Assembly: GCA_029931535.1 (NCBI GenBank)
Contig: JAQPZY010001684.1
Coordinates: forward strand, 6,417,501 to 6,481,500
Reading direction: 5' to 3'
Source: Margaritifera margaritifera
Lineage: Eukaryota; Mollusca; Bivalvia; Unionida; Margaritiferidae
Length of the DNA stretch: 64,000 nucleotides
Shown here: in pieces, positions 1 through 11,667 of the stretch
Layout: every line of letters starts with the position of its first letter
Position numbering within the stretch: position 1 is the first letter of the stretch
Made by a program: the position numbers and the translations under genes
The notes under the pieces: model-generated
Told to the model about the DNA's origin: nothing
The model's database searches: none
What the model saw: only the letters and a program-made list of their open reading frames with translations

Positions 1-1334
1 AAAATTCTTATTCTTAAATGGATGGATGCATTGTGATATTTTTTCATGAGAAGCCTTTCCTTCCATACCTTTGGGACATTTTATAAGAGTTAAATGTGGG
101 TTATAGCCATGGCTGTCTTTGCAGATGTATACACCACCTTCTTGCAACCTCTCTGTTACAAAGTGTACAAAGCCCGAAAATTCTGAAGAAACCTTAACTC
201 TTGCAAATATTATCCCTTCTCCAAAGTTTCCAACCCCTTTAAGAGTTAGGGGTGGAACCTTCTTGGCAAATTCCGTTAATTCTGGTTTCATGTCTTTCAG
301 AAACTTTGAACAGTGAGAGATCTGATCTGTGTCCTCCAGATTCATGACAGTTAGTGTAATATGAAAAGTCGATTCTGGTTTAATGTGGTCAGCATAATTT
401 GGAAGACAGGAAGAAAGTATTTCCTGCACCTTTTTAGCATTTTGTATTACATGTTCATCTGTAATGTTCAAGGAGAGGAAAGAGTTTGGCTTTTTTCTTG
501 TGTTTTTGTGTCCTGCTTTCTTTTCAGTGTGATAATTTGTCTTCTGAGTTTCTTGAATATGCATAGGTTTTTCTATGGAAAGTTCCTCCACAGGAATCTC
601 TAAATCAGCATCTCTCAAGGATTTTGTATTGTTCTCTTTACTACACTGCCTACCCACAGCCCCATCTGATTCCTCCACAATCCTATCTTCCTCTTCCCTT
701 CTTTCATTCTCTTTCTCTTCACATCTTTTGATCACAGTTGTAATGGTAAGATGGCTTCCAGTGGACCCAAAGACATTGTCGATTCTTTCACTTTTGTCCC
801 AAACTACTTCAGTCTTGTACTTGAAATACTGAATGCGATGCTGTGGAATGGTTAGTGTGAACATGTCCACAGAGGCAATATCTTCCCAAGTGAAGGCGGT
901 GAAGCATTTTTCTACAATCCCAAGAAAACGGTCAATGTAGCCGACATAAAAATCCTCGTGGTTTAGGCCACTGTCCCACTGTATTCTTTTGATTACTTCA
1001 GCTGCAGTTTTCATGGCTGACTTTTTCTCTGGAGTGGAGCTTGCATTGTCTTCTGGATTATCTGTCTTCCCATTCCCTTTTTTAGACTTCTTTTCTTTCC
1101 TCTTATCTTTCCTTTTCTCATTTTTTGTACCTGTTTTTTCATCAACACTGCATTTCAGATCAATACCCTTGTCCTCCAACCATTTCAGTGCAGTGTCTGC
1201 CAAATGTTGCATTATTGGTCGACCCTTCTTAAGCTCTGCCTCCTCTTGAAGATGATTGGTCAGTGCTTCCTGTTGGTTATGTGACATGGTAGTTGATCTT
1301 ACACTGACACTAGCAGCTGAGTTGGGGTACTCAT
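1..1334 (-). CDS. LENG9/AKAP7-like protein, large 3' exon with MJ1316 and 2H phosphoesterase domains (copy A, partial)
   Basis: Reading the minus strand from 1334 to the window edge gives about 444 codons without a stop; the stop lies outside the window. The exon starts after a TTTCAG acceptor with a phase-1 junction (codon N|AT). Order of parts: a glutamine/glutamate-rich start, a lysine-rich linker (about 1060-1180), an MJ1316-like domain (about 735-1010, with IQWDSGL, FYVGYIDRF, IPQHRIQYFKY and VWDKSERID), a charged linker, and an AKAP7-type 2H phosphoesterase domain (about 500 to 1). The two catalytic H-x-T motifs are seen as FHITL (HIT at 355-363) and NPHLTL (HLT at 88-96). LENG9 proteins combine these two domains. 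The MJ1316 domain is predicted in the literature to bind cyclic-phosphate RNA ends, and 2H enzymes act on RNA ends or 2'-5' oligonucleotides. The exact substrate here is unknown. LENG9-type CCCH fingers would be in exons not seen. Confidence 0.85.
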
Positions 1335-1980
1335 CTGAAATAAGTAGATGATACCATGTATCAATGTACTTATGCAGACTGGATTACATTGATTACAAAG
1401 ATTCTTCTGAATCTTTTAAATTACCATACATGTGATTCTACTAGCGGTAGGACAAAAATACTGGTTTAAAGGCCATCTACCGCACATACTGTTTTATAGT
1501 TGAAATCTACCGCTTTTGAAAATTAAACATTTTTTTTTTCTTTGAAAAAAGAAGAAGACAAAAACCTGTATTTTCATGTGTTCTATTCAACACTTACAGA
1601 AACCAGTCTACTGGGGACTTGAACTGTTATAGCATAGCAATGATGTGTGGCTGAGTAACTGGATTAAGAAGGCTAACATGTGACACAACAAGCTGTTAAC
1701 TGATTACCTTATTATTTGAATCTGGAAAGTTTATGGCCAACTGCAGGATATATTTATGATGTCTTATAAATAATAAAGGGATCAAAGGTGGTCCTTGATG
1801 TCTTTTGAGTCTTTGATTAAAAATCTGCCAACCTTTGGCAGAGGTGAGATAAAATGAAAAGACCAACCAAAAAATGATTTAAGCAGAAATACTTGAATAA
1901 ATATTTAGATTTTTTGTCTTGTCTAATTGTTATTGCAATTTTCAAGATATTTTAAGAGGAATATTTAAAGGCAGCTCTTA
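1335..1980. other. Intron upstream of the LENG9-like exon, homologous to 39585-40227
   Basis: No coding potential is seen. The stretch aligns through its length with the intron next to the second LENG9-like copy, for example TATGCAGACTGGATTACATT in both, but with many substitutions and small indels. Divergence by eye is similar to that of the exons, so the duplication carried the intron too. Confidence 0.6.
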
Positions 1981-2508
1981 CAGTGTTCTCCTCCAGGTCT
2001 TTTACCGTAGCAGTCCCGCTAAGCTATCATTTCAACCGACACGTTAGAACCTGCCGCTATGCTATGCCCTTGTGCCACTACACTTTAATCTTTCCCAATA
2101 TCTTTATAAAATTTGTCTGTTAAATAAACATCCTGTCATCCAATTCAAAAGGGGGTGGGTGGGTTTGTAATATTTTTGTTTTTTAGCCTCATTTGGGTAG
2201 TGACCTGGGGTTTGGAAACCACTGATCTCAAGATTTTAATTTTGATGTGGCAATCAATATATATGGGGAAAAGAAGAAATGAAGGATATCATTTATTTAA
2301 ATTAAAAAACAAACGAATTAGACATTACTGCAAGTCTTGTTATAACTTGGGGAAATAAAGAATACTATGTAAATATATGCACTTCTTTTTTTATTTCATT
2401 GATATTAATTTTGTTTACTTTTATGACATTAATGCGCACTTTTTAGAACATTTTATGACCCTAATGAGCGTATCCCAATGTTATAAAAAATTTCTGGGGA
2501 GATCACTG
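1981..2508. mobile_element. Nonautonomous hAT-like insertion, absent from the second copy
   Basis: The segment begins CAGTGTTCTCCTCCAGG and ends with the inverse of CAGTGATCTCCCCAG, a hAT-style terminal pair. The homologous site in copy B (about 40228) lacks it. A further hAT-like end, CAGTGGTTTCCAAACC, read on the minus strand, lies inside at 2205-2224, so the insertion may be nested or composite. No clean 8-bp target duplication is visible. There is no transposase. Confidence 0.5.
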
Positions 2509-2533
2509 TCATGTAGTTTTTTTTTCAATTAAA

Positions 2534-2869
2534 GTCAAAATGCAGAAAGTGTGCTTTCTCCCAATGCTAAAGAAACACCCGCCAAGAAAAATGAGGCTGA
2601 GGAATGCATCATCAGTCCAACTCACAAACTTCCTCCTCAGGGTGAACTTTGCTTGGAGGAGTATTGGAGAGCAGTCAGCAGTCTTAAAAACCCATCCACA
2701 GAAAAACTCGAGTTTGAATTTCTTTGCAGGCTGAGCGTGATTGTTTTGTCATTGCCGTAATTCTAATGCTGATAGGGAGAGGAAAATCTCAGTTCTTCAC
2801 AAAATACAAAGTGATTCAAAGGGAAATCTAGACCAGAAAACTATTGAGAGCCTGTTAAGTGTGACTTAA
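2534..2869 (+). pseudogene. hAT-type transposase C-terminal fossil
   Basis: The frame starting near 2551 gives NEAEECIISPTHKLP, then LCLEEYWRAVSSLK, then a hydrophobic stretch ending VIVLSLP and a stop at 2758. After a one-base shift it continues SNADRERKISVLHKIQSDSK and ends in LLSVT with a stop at 2867-2869. The 'LSLP..SNADRER.FS' pattern followed by a short helix is typical of the hAT C-terminal dimerisation region. The frameshift and the missing N-terminal two thirds mark it as dead. Only the first part of this fossil is present beside the second LENG9-like copy (40258-40326), so the fossil predates block I duplication. Confidence 0.6.
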
Positions 2870-3610
2870 TAATCACAATGAATGTCATTAGTGAAGAAAA
2901 CTAAAAATGCTTGTGGGGACATGAGATATACAACTCTTTCTTTTTAATTTAATTCACAGTACACTGACTTGTATTAATTCATTATTATTATAACACTTTT
3001 CACCAGAGTCTGATTCATGTTCAAAACTTGCTGTTTTATTATAGAATGAAGAAAATACATATTATGGCAAAAAAATGCATGTTTTGTTTTCAATCCCCTT
3101 AAAACATGTAAAATTTATATAAATAAAAAATTACTGGTTTAGAAGCCAATCTACTGATAAAAATGTGAAAATCAATTTGTGTGATGTTCTGATTCTGTCA
3201 CATGTATGAACTACAAGTTAAACAAGGTAAAAACTAAAGGCATTTGAAACTTTGTGTACATATGAATCTAATTATCACATGAAAATGGTATTTCAAGTTA
3301 TGGAGAATCCAAAACAATGGAGAGCACATCATACAATACATGTATAGCTTGTTCTTTTTCATCTAATACATATAATTATATGTTTAATATTTGTTATTTA
3401 AAGAACTCTACCACCAAATATATTTAGCAGACTTTGATTCAATCAAAACTAGATACTTTACATTTCTATTTCTCTTGATTCATTTTAGTATATTAAAAAA
3501 AAAAAATCAGATTCCTTAGCCATATCTCTTCAGTATTGTAATTTCTTTGTGCTCTAAAAGGCTGCTGACCTGATAGATAATATAATTTGCTATGTATGGA
3601 TAATAATAAA
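2870..3610. other. AT-rich noncoding stretch
   Basis: No splice-bounded exon, domain or RNA gene is seen. It has no match to the equivalent position in the second half of the window, so it is unique to copy A. Confidence 0.4.
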
Positions 3611-3765
3611 GCTAGTCCATTTAAATCTACCTGGGGAGGGGGAAAGTACTTGTTTTATGTAGTGGTGAGGTCTTTTTTTTGGTATAATTTTTCAATTGGG
3701 TTTGATTGGTACCCATTTAAAAATGTGGCATTCTCCTCCCTCGAAGTAGATTTAAATGGAATAGC
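3611..3765. mobile_element. Small MITE with about 20-bp terminal inverted repeats
   Basis: The ends GCTAGTCCATTTAAATCTAC and the inverse of GCTATTCCATTTAAATCTAC differ at one base, and weaker inverted similarity continues inward as G-rich sequence. The length is 155 bp with no coding capacity. The target duplication is not clear. Confidence 0.55.
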
Positions 3766-4154
3766 CCTTGGTCATTTTGCTGAAATTCTAAATTCCAGTA
3801 CTGTAAATTCCTTTACTTTTTGGTGGTTATAAAAAAAGTACATTTTCATCAGTACGTTAATTTGAGGATTTAAGAAGGTATCCTACTGTTTCCACAGAAA
3901 GTGTCCTATTGTTGATCATTGCTGGATCTTTAAATTCATGTTTTGTAGCAACCACCAAAATCCATGATAATTGGAACCCCACAAATAATATTTAATTGAC
4001 AGTATTGATATTATTATTAATATTATTATTATAGCTGTCTTCAAACATGGTATGACCCAGTTATTCACATTTCTACTTATATCATGAGCTATATAAATTT
4101 TATGAATGTGAGAGTGCTAGATCTGGTCAAGTTTATTTTAATCTGGGGACTAAC

Positions 4155-4326
4155 CTGTCAATTGGAATTTTAACTGCAGGTCCAAGTCTTTAAAGCCTAG
4201 CATTACAACATTTTTAAATTCCCCAATGCAGCTAAGGACCTTGATCTGCCCTGGATATTGCGATCTGATTCCTGATATTTCTTTGTCCTGAATCGATGGA
4301 ACCTCTGCCTCTGGAGTTGCCATGAC
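4155..4326 (-). CDS. Unidentified exon (copy A)
   Basis: On the minus strand a 172-nt exon is bounded by a TTTCAG acceptor and an AG|GTTAGT donor. In phase 0 it reads VMATPEAEVPSIQDKEIS, followed by YPGQIKVLSCIGEFKNVV and ending in LDLQLKFQLT. The composition looks like a folded protein segment. I do not recognise the family. A near-identical exon with the same splice signals is at 55709-55880. No partner exon is certain; a conserved open stretch at 5392-5556 on the same strand could belong to the same gene. Confidence 0.4.
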
Positions 4327-4469
4327 CTGAAATTCAGTATACCAGTAGTTCATTTTTTAAAATTAAATAAAATATTACACCAGTCTTAAATAATTTACAA
4401 ATAAATGCAACTTCCCTAAACTTGACACTGTTGGGACCCTAAAATATTGCAGTGTTTAAAGGTGGTCAG

Positions 4470-4740
4470 CTTACGGAGGTTCACATACTATTAGAATGGC
4501 CTTATTAAGACCAAAATATGTGACCAGTCTGCAGAGAAGGCCAGTTTACAGAGGAATCTGTCAGCAAAGGAGGCTGGGTTACAAGGGTACAGAGTTTGCA
4601 CATTAGGCTGGGTTACAGAGGGACCAGTCTGTAGAGGAGGCTGGGTTACAAAGGTACAGAGTTTGCACATGAGGCTGAGTTACAGAGGGACCAGTCTGCA
4701 GAGGAGGACATGTTACAGAGGGATCATTTCAGGGTAGTTT
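4470..4740. repeat. Imperfect minisatellite, 'ACCAGTCTGCAGAGGAGGC' type (copy A)
   Basis: Repeated phrases GGTTACAGAGGGACCAGTCT and GAGGCTGGGTTACAAAGGTA alternate several times. The corresponding array in copy B (56075-56310) has a different number and order of units. Confidence 0.7.
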
Positions 4741-5391
4741 CACTGTAAGATTGTCACTTTGATTGAACATACTGGTATTTCTCCAGCATTTGTTGGGTAC
4801 CCAGCATTTCCAACTCCTATCTAGCACTCCAGAAAGGGAGAGATTCCGAGCATTTAAAGCAGAGATGAAAATGTCTACTCCAGCCAAGTATTTAGTATGT
4901 TGGAAATTCATAGTATTTTTTAAAATTTGGAACAGGGGGAAAAAAATGCAGAAGACCTAATTTTACAGACATTTTCCCTCAAAACTTAGTTATTTGACTT
5001 CTTTTTAATTAGCGGTTGGGTTTACTAGAACAAAGAACAAGACAATAAATTTGTATGCTTATTATTCATAAATAATATTTAAATTAAACAATTGTGGGTG
5101 AACATTATGCCAGAAAATCTATCCAGCATTTTTACCCAAAGTGCTTTTCTCCAGTATTTTTAAACCTTTCTCCACCATCTTGTTCTTATTGTTAAACTGG
5201 GTATGTGTCAAGCTATGCACATTGACTCTATCTGTGGTCTTCAAGTGAACTGTAGAATTTGTCACTTTTGCCGACTTAAAGTGAAAATGGCATCTAATTT
5301 AGATTTCTGAGGAATTGTGAACACAATTTCCTAAATTTTGCTTGTTTCATGTAAGCATGACATTTTTATTCTGTTGCCACAGATGTTTACT

Positions 5392-5556
5392 GTCTTTCCT
5401 GTATCACCAAAGGCAGACATATAGAGATATCACTCAATCTGGTGGCAATGGTGTTGTCATCAACAATGGTTGAGGTTATAGTTATAGGTTTTCTGTATGG
5501 GGACAGGTCCCAAACCCTGTGAGGAGAGTTATCCAGCTTGGGTAGAATCAGTAAGC
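5392..5556 (-). other. Conserved open stretch, possible exon (copy A)
   Basis: The minus strand reads LLILPKLDNSPHRVWDLSPY, continues open, and ends near VIQERQ next to an A|GTAAAC donor-like site. The upstream acceptor is weak: GGACAG without a pyrimidine tract, and changed to GGACGG in copy B at 56980-57144. Protein sequence is nearly unchanged between copies, but so is the DNA. I do not recognise a family. Confidence 0.25.
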
Positions 5557-5599
5557 ACTGTCCTTTCATGACCACACACACACATACCGTCCCTCTGTC

Positions 5600-6858
5600 C
5601 CATAAGCAAGGTAAAGGTTATTTAAAAATAATCAGTACATGTACTGTTTGCTGTCGAATGAACAAGCATGGTCTAGTGGCAGACTATAAACTCAGATGGT
5701 TGCCACCAGGGCTCAAGTTTCGTCCACAGCCATTGCTAATGTGTCCTGTGATATATAATTACTGTGATTATTAAAATGAATCATGTATGGTAGCAAAATA
5801 AGAATTAATTATTGAAGCAGAATGTTGTTTCACTGCATTTGAGTCGGATTCCATTAGGATCATAGATCCTTGATCTCCATTCTAAGTTAACTACATATTC
5901 ACCCATGGCATTCACATGAACAGAAGTTACTGATTTACAAACAAACAAACAAAAAAATTCTAACACGTCCCCGGATGATGAATTGGGCGTTTGCTCTCTT
6001 CCCTTGCATCAGCACAGTGAAACAAAGTGAACTGCTGATTTTCCGAACCCCAATCATACAAATAAAATATACTCAGATCTCAACGGTGATTTTGTTAACT
6101 CTATATTCAATGAATTATTTTAAACATAAAAAAAATTAAAGAACCATCTCTGAAACTTACCCACCTGCTACTTGATAACACTAATAGGGTTCAAATGCCG
6201 TTAAAAAGCAACCAACAAACCTACTAACACATGATACGTGACCTAATAATACCTGCTGATATTGATATACGCAGTAACTTTCGTGATACAAACTTCGTGA
6301 GTTACGGTGTTTTTCAAAACCTATAACTGCTATTTGGGCATTATGGGATTGCGGACTACATGCAAGATTTACTTACCTCCGAAATTGAAGAGCCTGGACA
6401 ACATGCAAACCTACGCACCTCCGAAACTAAAGATTTGACAACGGAAGTGCTTTAATAAGATCGGTTAATTTTACGTTTTGCAAAAAACACATGTTAACAC
6501 ATTTTTACGAAGAATTTTACATAGTTAAGATTCCAAGCAAGACATATATTAGATTGACCATAGCAAGTCATGAAAATAAACAAAGTAATGGGGCCAGGTG
6601 TTTTTAACTATTTTGTTAATCTTAGCATACAGACATGTCCTCTGAGCTGTACGGCGTAGCGATAATAACTAAAATTGGATAGTAAATCTCCAGATAGCAG
6701 AGGGCGCTTAATCAGCGGCGATGGTGCAGAGTGCTTCGTGATGGTGCAACCTGTGTCACATGAACAATCTAGTTTTAGTGTTATTTCGACACCAAACGTC
6801 ATTTTCAGGGATTGCACAACGTCATGTCAGTGGTTTAGAGACCTATGGAGGTGAAGAA
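5600..6858. other. Noncoding part of block II
   Basis: It is collinear with about 57190-58470 with small indels. No gene is supported. Short open frames here are interrupted or differ between the two copies. Confidence 0.4.
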
Positions 6859-6961
<103 letters not shown>

Positions 6962-7369
6962 ACCGACCATTTAACTTTCAGGCGGGGGGGGGGGGGGAGG
7001 GAGCGGCCATGGGATTTGTAAACAAAAACAAATATTCTTTCTCTCCTTTAAAGCAAAATAAATTGCTTATTATATCCATTATAGTAGGTGACATTGTTTT
7101 TTATCTTGAGATTAAAGAGAAGAAAAAAATAAAATAGTATATCCCGGCTCAAGAGAAAATACCACTACCCCCTCCAACTCCCAAAATTAAATGGTTGGTC
7201 ATTTATGGCATGATCATCGAAGCGATCTTACTATGGGACTGTATCAGGCACTTGTAATATTACTTGGTGTCTCGTGCTTTAAATAGCAGCAAGTAGATAG
7301 ATTTAATTTTTTTTAAAAGGAAAAATATGATTAGTTTATAATAGAAAATAGGTCAAGGAATTGCTCTTT

Positions 7370-8346
7370 GTTTTGAAATAGGCCTAAGATCATTCTTTAT
7401 GAATTTTCGAAATTCCTTTCTATTTCATGATTTGTGTATATTTCACTAGCGTGACAGTTGCATTGCTTTTATGAACTGCTAAATTTATGAATGAACCCTT
7501 TCAAACACAATTGGACTACTAAAATTGGAATCAGGGAAAACGCAGAATTTGAAATGCTGTATGAAAATATGCTATCCTTAATAAGTAAATTCTCCTCCGT
7601 TTCTGCCCCCAATAACTTTCAAGACTGTTTGATACGTTGCTAGATACACGCACAAATCAAACTGTTGTACAGTCATTTTGTTTATGTATGTTGTGCTAGC
7701 CTTAATGGGTAAATTCTCTTCCGTTTTTGCCCCTACTGAATATATGTAACATTCTAGACTGTTGGTGCACCAATCAAACTGCTGTACATTCAATTTGTTT
7801 ATAGATGTCAGTTTCATACAAAAACAACCGTCGAACACGATGAGCTGGTATTGTAGGAAATTGCAGGAAAGATGCTCAGTTCAGCACACTGTTCAATCAA
7901 TACATACTGGCAACGGTAACGATTTTGCAATCCATCGGGTATGAAAAAAAAAAAAAAAAAAAAAAATGTCGGAAAGTTAGTCACGGAAAAGGTATATGAT
8001 AGATTTATCTGTTTTGTTCATAAAAACGATAAAAATACTTCAACAGGTGATAGTTGCATTCAATGTCTAAGCGATAAATCTTTTGACTTTCAATTTCCGC
8101 AAGAATGTATAAATCGTGGTTTTGCTGTAAAACTCGTCACAATTTGACATCCATGACGTTAAATTGGCCGGATTCACGATTTTTATTTTTCGGGAATCAT
8201 TTCGAAACCTGTATCCCACTCCCATGTTTACCATGACAAAGCACATAATTATGCACAATCTTAGCCAATTCTCAGATAAAAAAAAAAAGCTTGCATTTAT
8301 TGTTGTATGGCAGTAATTTTATTACTACGGAGTGCATTGTAAGGGA
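7370..8346. other. Noncoding, with a two-unit diverged tandem repeat
   Basis: Two roughly 120-bp units (about 7577-7690 and 7700-7806) share TAAATTCTCCTCCGTTT, CAATCAAACTG and GTTTATAGATGT-like phrases. No gene is supported. Block II homology with the B half stops near 7370. Confidence 0.5.
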
Positions 8347-8361
8347 AGGGGATACTAACTG

Positions 8362-8436
8362 TTGCGGTCGAGAATCGAACTCATCTCGTCTATCTCACAG
8401 TCAGGCGCACACACCATTAGACTATAATAGGTCTGA
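8362..8436 (-). repeat. tRNA-like SINE head
   Basis: The minus strand shows an A-box (TAGTCTAATGG) and a B-box (GAGTTCGATTCTC, 8370-8382) at tRNA-like spacing. The anticodon stem does not pair, so this is a tRNA-derived repeat and not a functional tRNA gene. Confidence 0.55.
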
Positions 8437-8892
8437 ACCAGCTAGGCTGATTAGTAAGTAGCCTCGTATACCTAGACCATTGCACTCCTCTCCGCCCCCC
8501 TTACCTTGATATTCATCCCAAATGCCACCCAGGTTCACCTCTGAGAGAGGTTGAAGCCCATTCTCGACAGGATCACCAGCTACTGAGAGAAAAACAAGCC
8601 TCCAAATGTAACGAAGTCCGGAGGGGATGCAAAATCTATTGTCAAGGTCGGGAATCGACCCCGTTTCGTCTGTCTCACAGTCAGCGTACACAACACTAGA
8701 CTTAACGGTCTCATTAGTTGGTGGCTTGGTTGAGAATGGGTTTCGATCGCTATGGGGAGAGGAGTGTAGCGGTGTGGGTAGATGAGGCCATTGGAGGACT
8801 AATGTCCAGGTATGGGGAGAGGAGTGTAGACGTCTGGGTATTTGAGTCCAGTCGAGGACAAATGTCAAGGTAACGGGAGAGTTTAGCGGTCT

Positions 8893-8896
<4 letters not shown>

Positions 8897-8970
<74 letters not shown>
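8897..8970. repeat. (AT)n microsatellite inside the foldback
   Basis: About 74 bp of AT repeats sit between the last two 'GGGAGAGGAGTGTAG' type units. Confidence 0.95.
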
Positions 8971-8973
<3 letters not shown>

Positions 8974-9145
8974 GCCATTCGAGGACGAATGTCAGTGTAT
9001 GGGGGAGAGGAGTGTAGCGGTCTAGGTACATGAGGCCACTTACTAATCAGTCTAGTTGGTCCAGGCCTTTAAGCCTTTTAGTCTATTGGTGCATCTGAAT
9101 GTGAGACAGACAAACTGGGTACGATATACGACCGCGACTATAAGA

Positions 9146-9623
9146 CTTTATATTCCCTTCTGGTACAGAATACCGATTATCTTACAACGCAGATCCAGGG
9201 ATGTGTTGTTGTAAAATTGAGAAAATAAATAAATCCCATAACCGTGTGTACATAATGTTGATCACCATGTACTGGTCATATGAAGTATTTGAGCACAAAT
9301 ATTTACATTTTTACACATCCCTTTTTAAGTTGCAATAATCCATTATCTTTGTACAGTTAAACGCTGCTAAAAGATGGTATGCGCGTGACGTTTTCCCATT
9401 ATTTAATTGACATGCCATCATGCAGGCGTTGTGTTGAAATTTCACTTTGCACATTCCTTCAATTTGTATCTGAGAACAATCTAATCTCGATCCAAAATGT
9501 TTGTATGTATAAAATAAACAACGACCTCCGTACGCTTTATGTTATTTTTTTATATAATCCAATAAAATTAAAGTAAAGTCATTAGATTTTTTAAGAGCTG
9601 ATGAGTCACTTTTGGAGAAACAT
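9146..9623. other. Noncoding
   Basis: No gene, repeat array or RNA gene is seen. Confidence 0.3.
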
Positions 9624-9631
9624 ATTGTATG

Positions 9632-9823
9632 TATTAGTTAGACTATATGTATTAGTTAGACTATATGCGCGAGTGGATTACTAGAGATATTGTAGGGTGG
9701 GTGACGAAAAGGGTATTGGTAGAGAAACCGAGGGCGCTAATTAGCGCCCGAGTTTTCTCTGCCAATAACATTTGAGTCGCCCACCTTACAGTATCACACG
9801 AGAGAATATTGTCTAACTGATTT
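9632..9823. mobile_element. 192-bp palindromic MITE with 8-bp target duplication
   Basis: The two halves are inverted copies of each other over about 90 bp. They are centred on the perfect 18-bp palindrome GGGCGCTAATTAGCGCCC and end in AGTTAGAC/GTCTAACT. It is flanked by the exact direct repeat ATTGTATG (9624-9631 and 9824-9831). It has no coding capacity. The 8-bp duplication fits a hAT-like mobiliser, but the class is not proven. Confidence 0.8.
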
Positions 9824-9831
9824 ATTGTATG

Positions 9832-11667
9832 ACAGCGACTTTCTTTCCAATTTTTATATAATTAGCTTTCGTTTCTCCACTTGTCACACATATCTCCCTG
9901 TTGCACCTCTTGCACTTTTCTTTCGGCGGGAACTTGTCGCATCATCCAAATGATTACCAGAATGCATCCAATTAATTCAAATTACTCACATGATTATAAT
10001 CGTTGGTCACCGAACTCATCAACATTTACTGTATATGTAAAATGACCAGCGCACACGTTTTCTCAGAAAACGATGACCTCGTTTGATCTCACTTTTTGGA
10101 CCTTTTCGAAGGAAAGGTCCAGAATGACGACATTATATTGTCTCAAGTTATGGATCTTGTTGAAGGGACTAATTTAAGAAATAATTCTCTCAGAGATAAA
10201 ATGAAAATGTACCAAGTTTCCAAGGGTGATTTTGGAGAGAGAAAATTTGTGTTACAGCTCTAAGGTGGTCGGTATTAACAAACTACGTTCTTTCACGAGG
10301 GATACGTGCTCCAAAGGGAGGGGGGGGGGGGCAACGACATCGTAGCTAGAACTGGCCATAAATACATTGCTGGTGTTCGTAAGTAGACCACACGCACACA
10401 CACACACACACACACCGTAATCTTAGTGTGTTTTCCCTCTCGTATTGATTCATTTTTATCTTTTCACCGCCAGCGAGAGGAGCACCCTACTACACGGTCC
10501 GCACAGCACCACTGACGTCATTAATCAATATTCCACTTGCTAACGTCCATGTGTAGAATATTATTTACTGGTACCACACGGCGTAGCCGTGGGTTACCAG
10601 AATTTAGATCATGGGAAACATCAGACGAGAAAGCCTCAATTATACACTAAACAAATGAAGGTTATACTGCACACATAACTCAGGTATATATACAATTACT
10701 CTGTGGAACACAGAAGAGTGAATACAACTGCGAAATGCAGAGCACTAGCGGAAATTATGAGTAAAAGAGAAATTTTGGTCTCTTAATTGGCGAAATGCCA
10801 CCCTAAAATTAGTTGTCTATTTTTAAGTGAGCAAATCTAGATATTACCGACATTTATATAGATTTTTACGTTATTTTCTGGGATATTGGATCCTTTAAAT
10901 GGTGAAATGCCAGCCTAATCTTCCACATTCCCAGACCGTTTCGGACATTTTAATGGCATAAATGCACTGTACATTTTTTGAATGGTAAAATAAGAAATAT
11001 TCCATATAATCTAGAGTATATAATTTTGTCATAAGTTTTCTATGTTAATCCTCCTCAATTCATCTGTGCCATAACGCATTCATTGGATATAGTGTAATAT
11101 GTAGTTTCATTTCCATTGGGTAACACATGATGTAATATGATTAGCCGAGTAAGATAATATTATAAATAGTAAAGTTCATGTATGTTAGTTAGGATATATA
11201 TGCAGACTTTAATTTAAAAAAAGTTTGTATTCATATAAAATTGTTTTCACGTATTCTAGTTGGTGGTTACATATCGCAATTCATTTAATGCTATTGTGCA
11301 GCACATACAGAAAAACATTTTAGATTATAAGTTTTTACTTTTGCTGATGTAGTAATTTTATCTACTGTACTCCATACCTCTAAATTCCCGGTTTATGAGG
11401 AGAAAAAGAGCGAAAAGCTATCAACATTTATAGGCATTCAAAATTCCAAAAACTTAATTTCGTCGTGTCTCTATATGATGCCGTTTCATCTTAATCGTTT
11501 GGGTATGTTGAAGGACACGAAAAATAGCGTAATGATAATAATTATTTCCCTTAAGATACTTTCCAGATAAATATTGATTTTGAGGTATATTTGTATATGA
11601 CAATCTGACAATTTGATTTTGCGATGTAAGTTTTACGCAGTCGTTTATCCACATGCGTATGCATTAG
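9832..11667. other. Noncoding, with small hairpin and (AC)n tract
   Basis: An AC run is at about 10391-10415. An imperfect inverted repeat, CTGGTACCACACGGC against its partner, lies near 10570-10604. No exon or RNA gene is supported. Confidence 0.4.

Larger units (their letters stand above)
8347..9145. mobile_element. Foldback structure with tRNA-derived arms
   Basis: The left arm (about 8360-8500) and right arm (about 8995-9140, inverted) match each other. Each includes a tRNA-like head with the A-box phrase TAGTCTAATGGTGTG or TAGTCTATTGGTGCA and a B-box-like GAGTTCGATTCTC. A third tRNA-like head lies at 8642-8712 on the minus strand. The inside holds several copies of 'TATGGGGAGAGGAGTGTAG' and a long AT run. 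It looks like SINE monomers joined head to head. A 148-codon open frame inside is not credible as a gene. Confidence 0.55.

Noticed and set aside
7578..7838. 86-codon minus-strand open frame
   Set aside because: Made by a two-unit tandem repeat. The repeated protein phrases simply mirror the DNA repeat.
8422..8868. 148-codon minus-strand open frame
   Set aside because: Lies entirely within the SINE-derived foldback and its repeated units, with no family resemblance.
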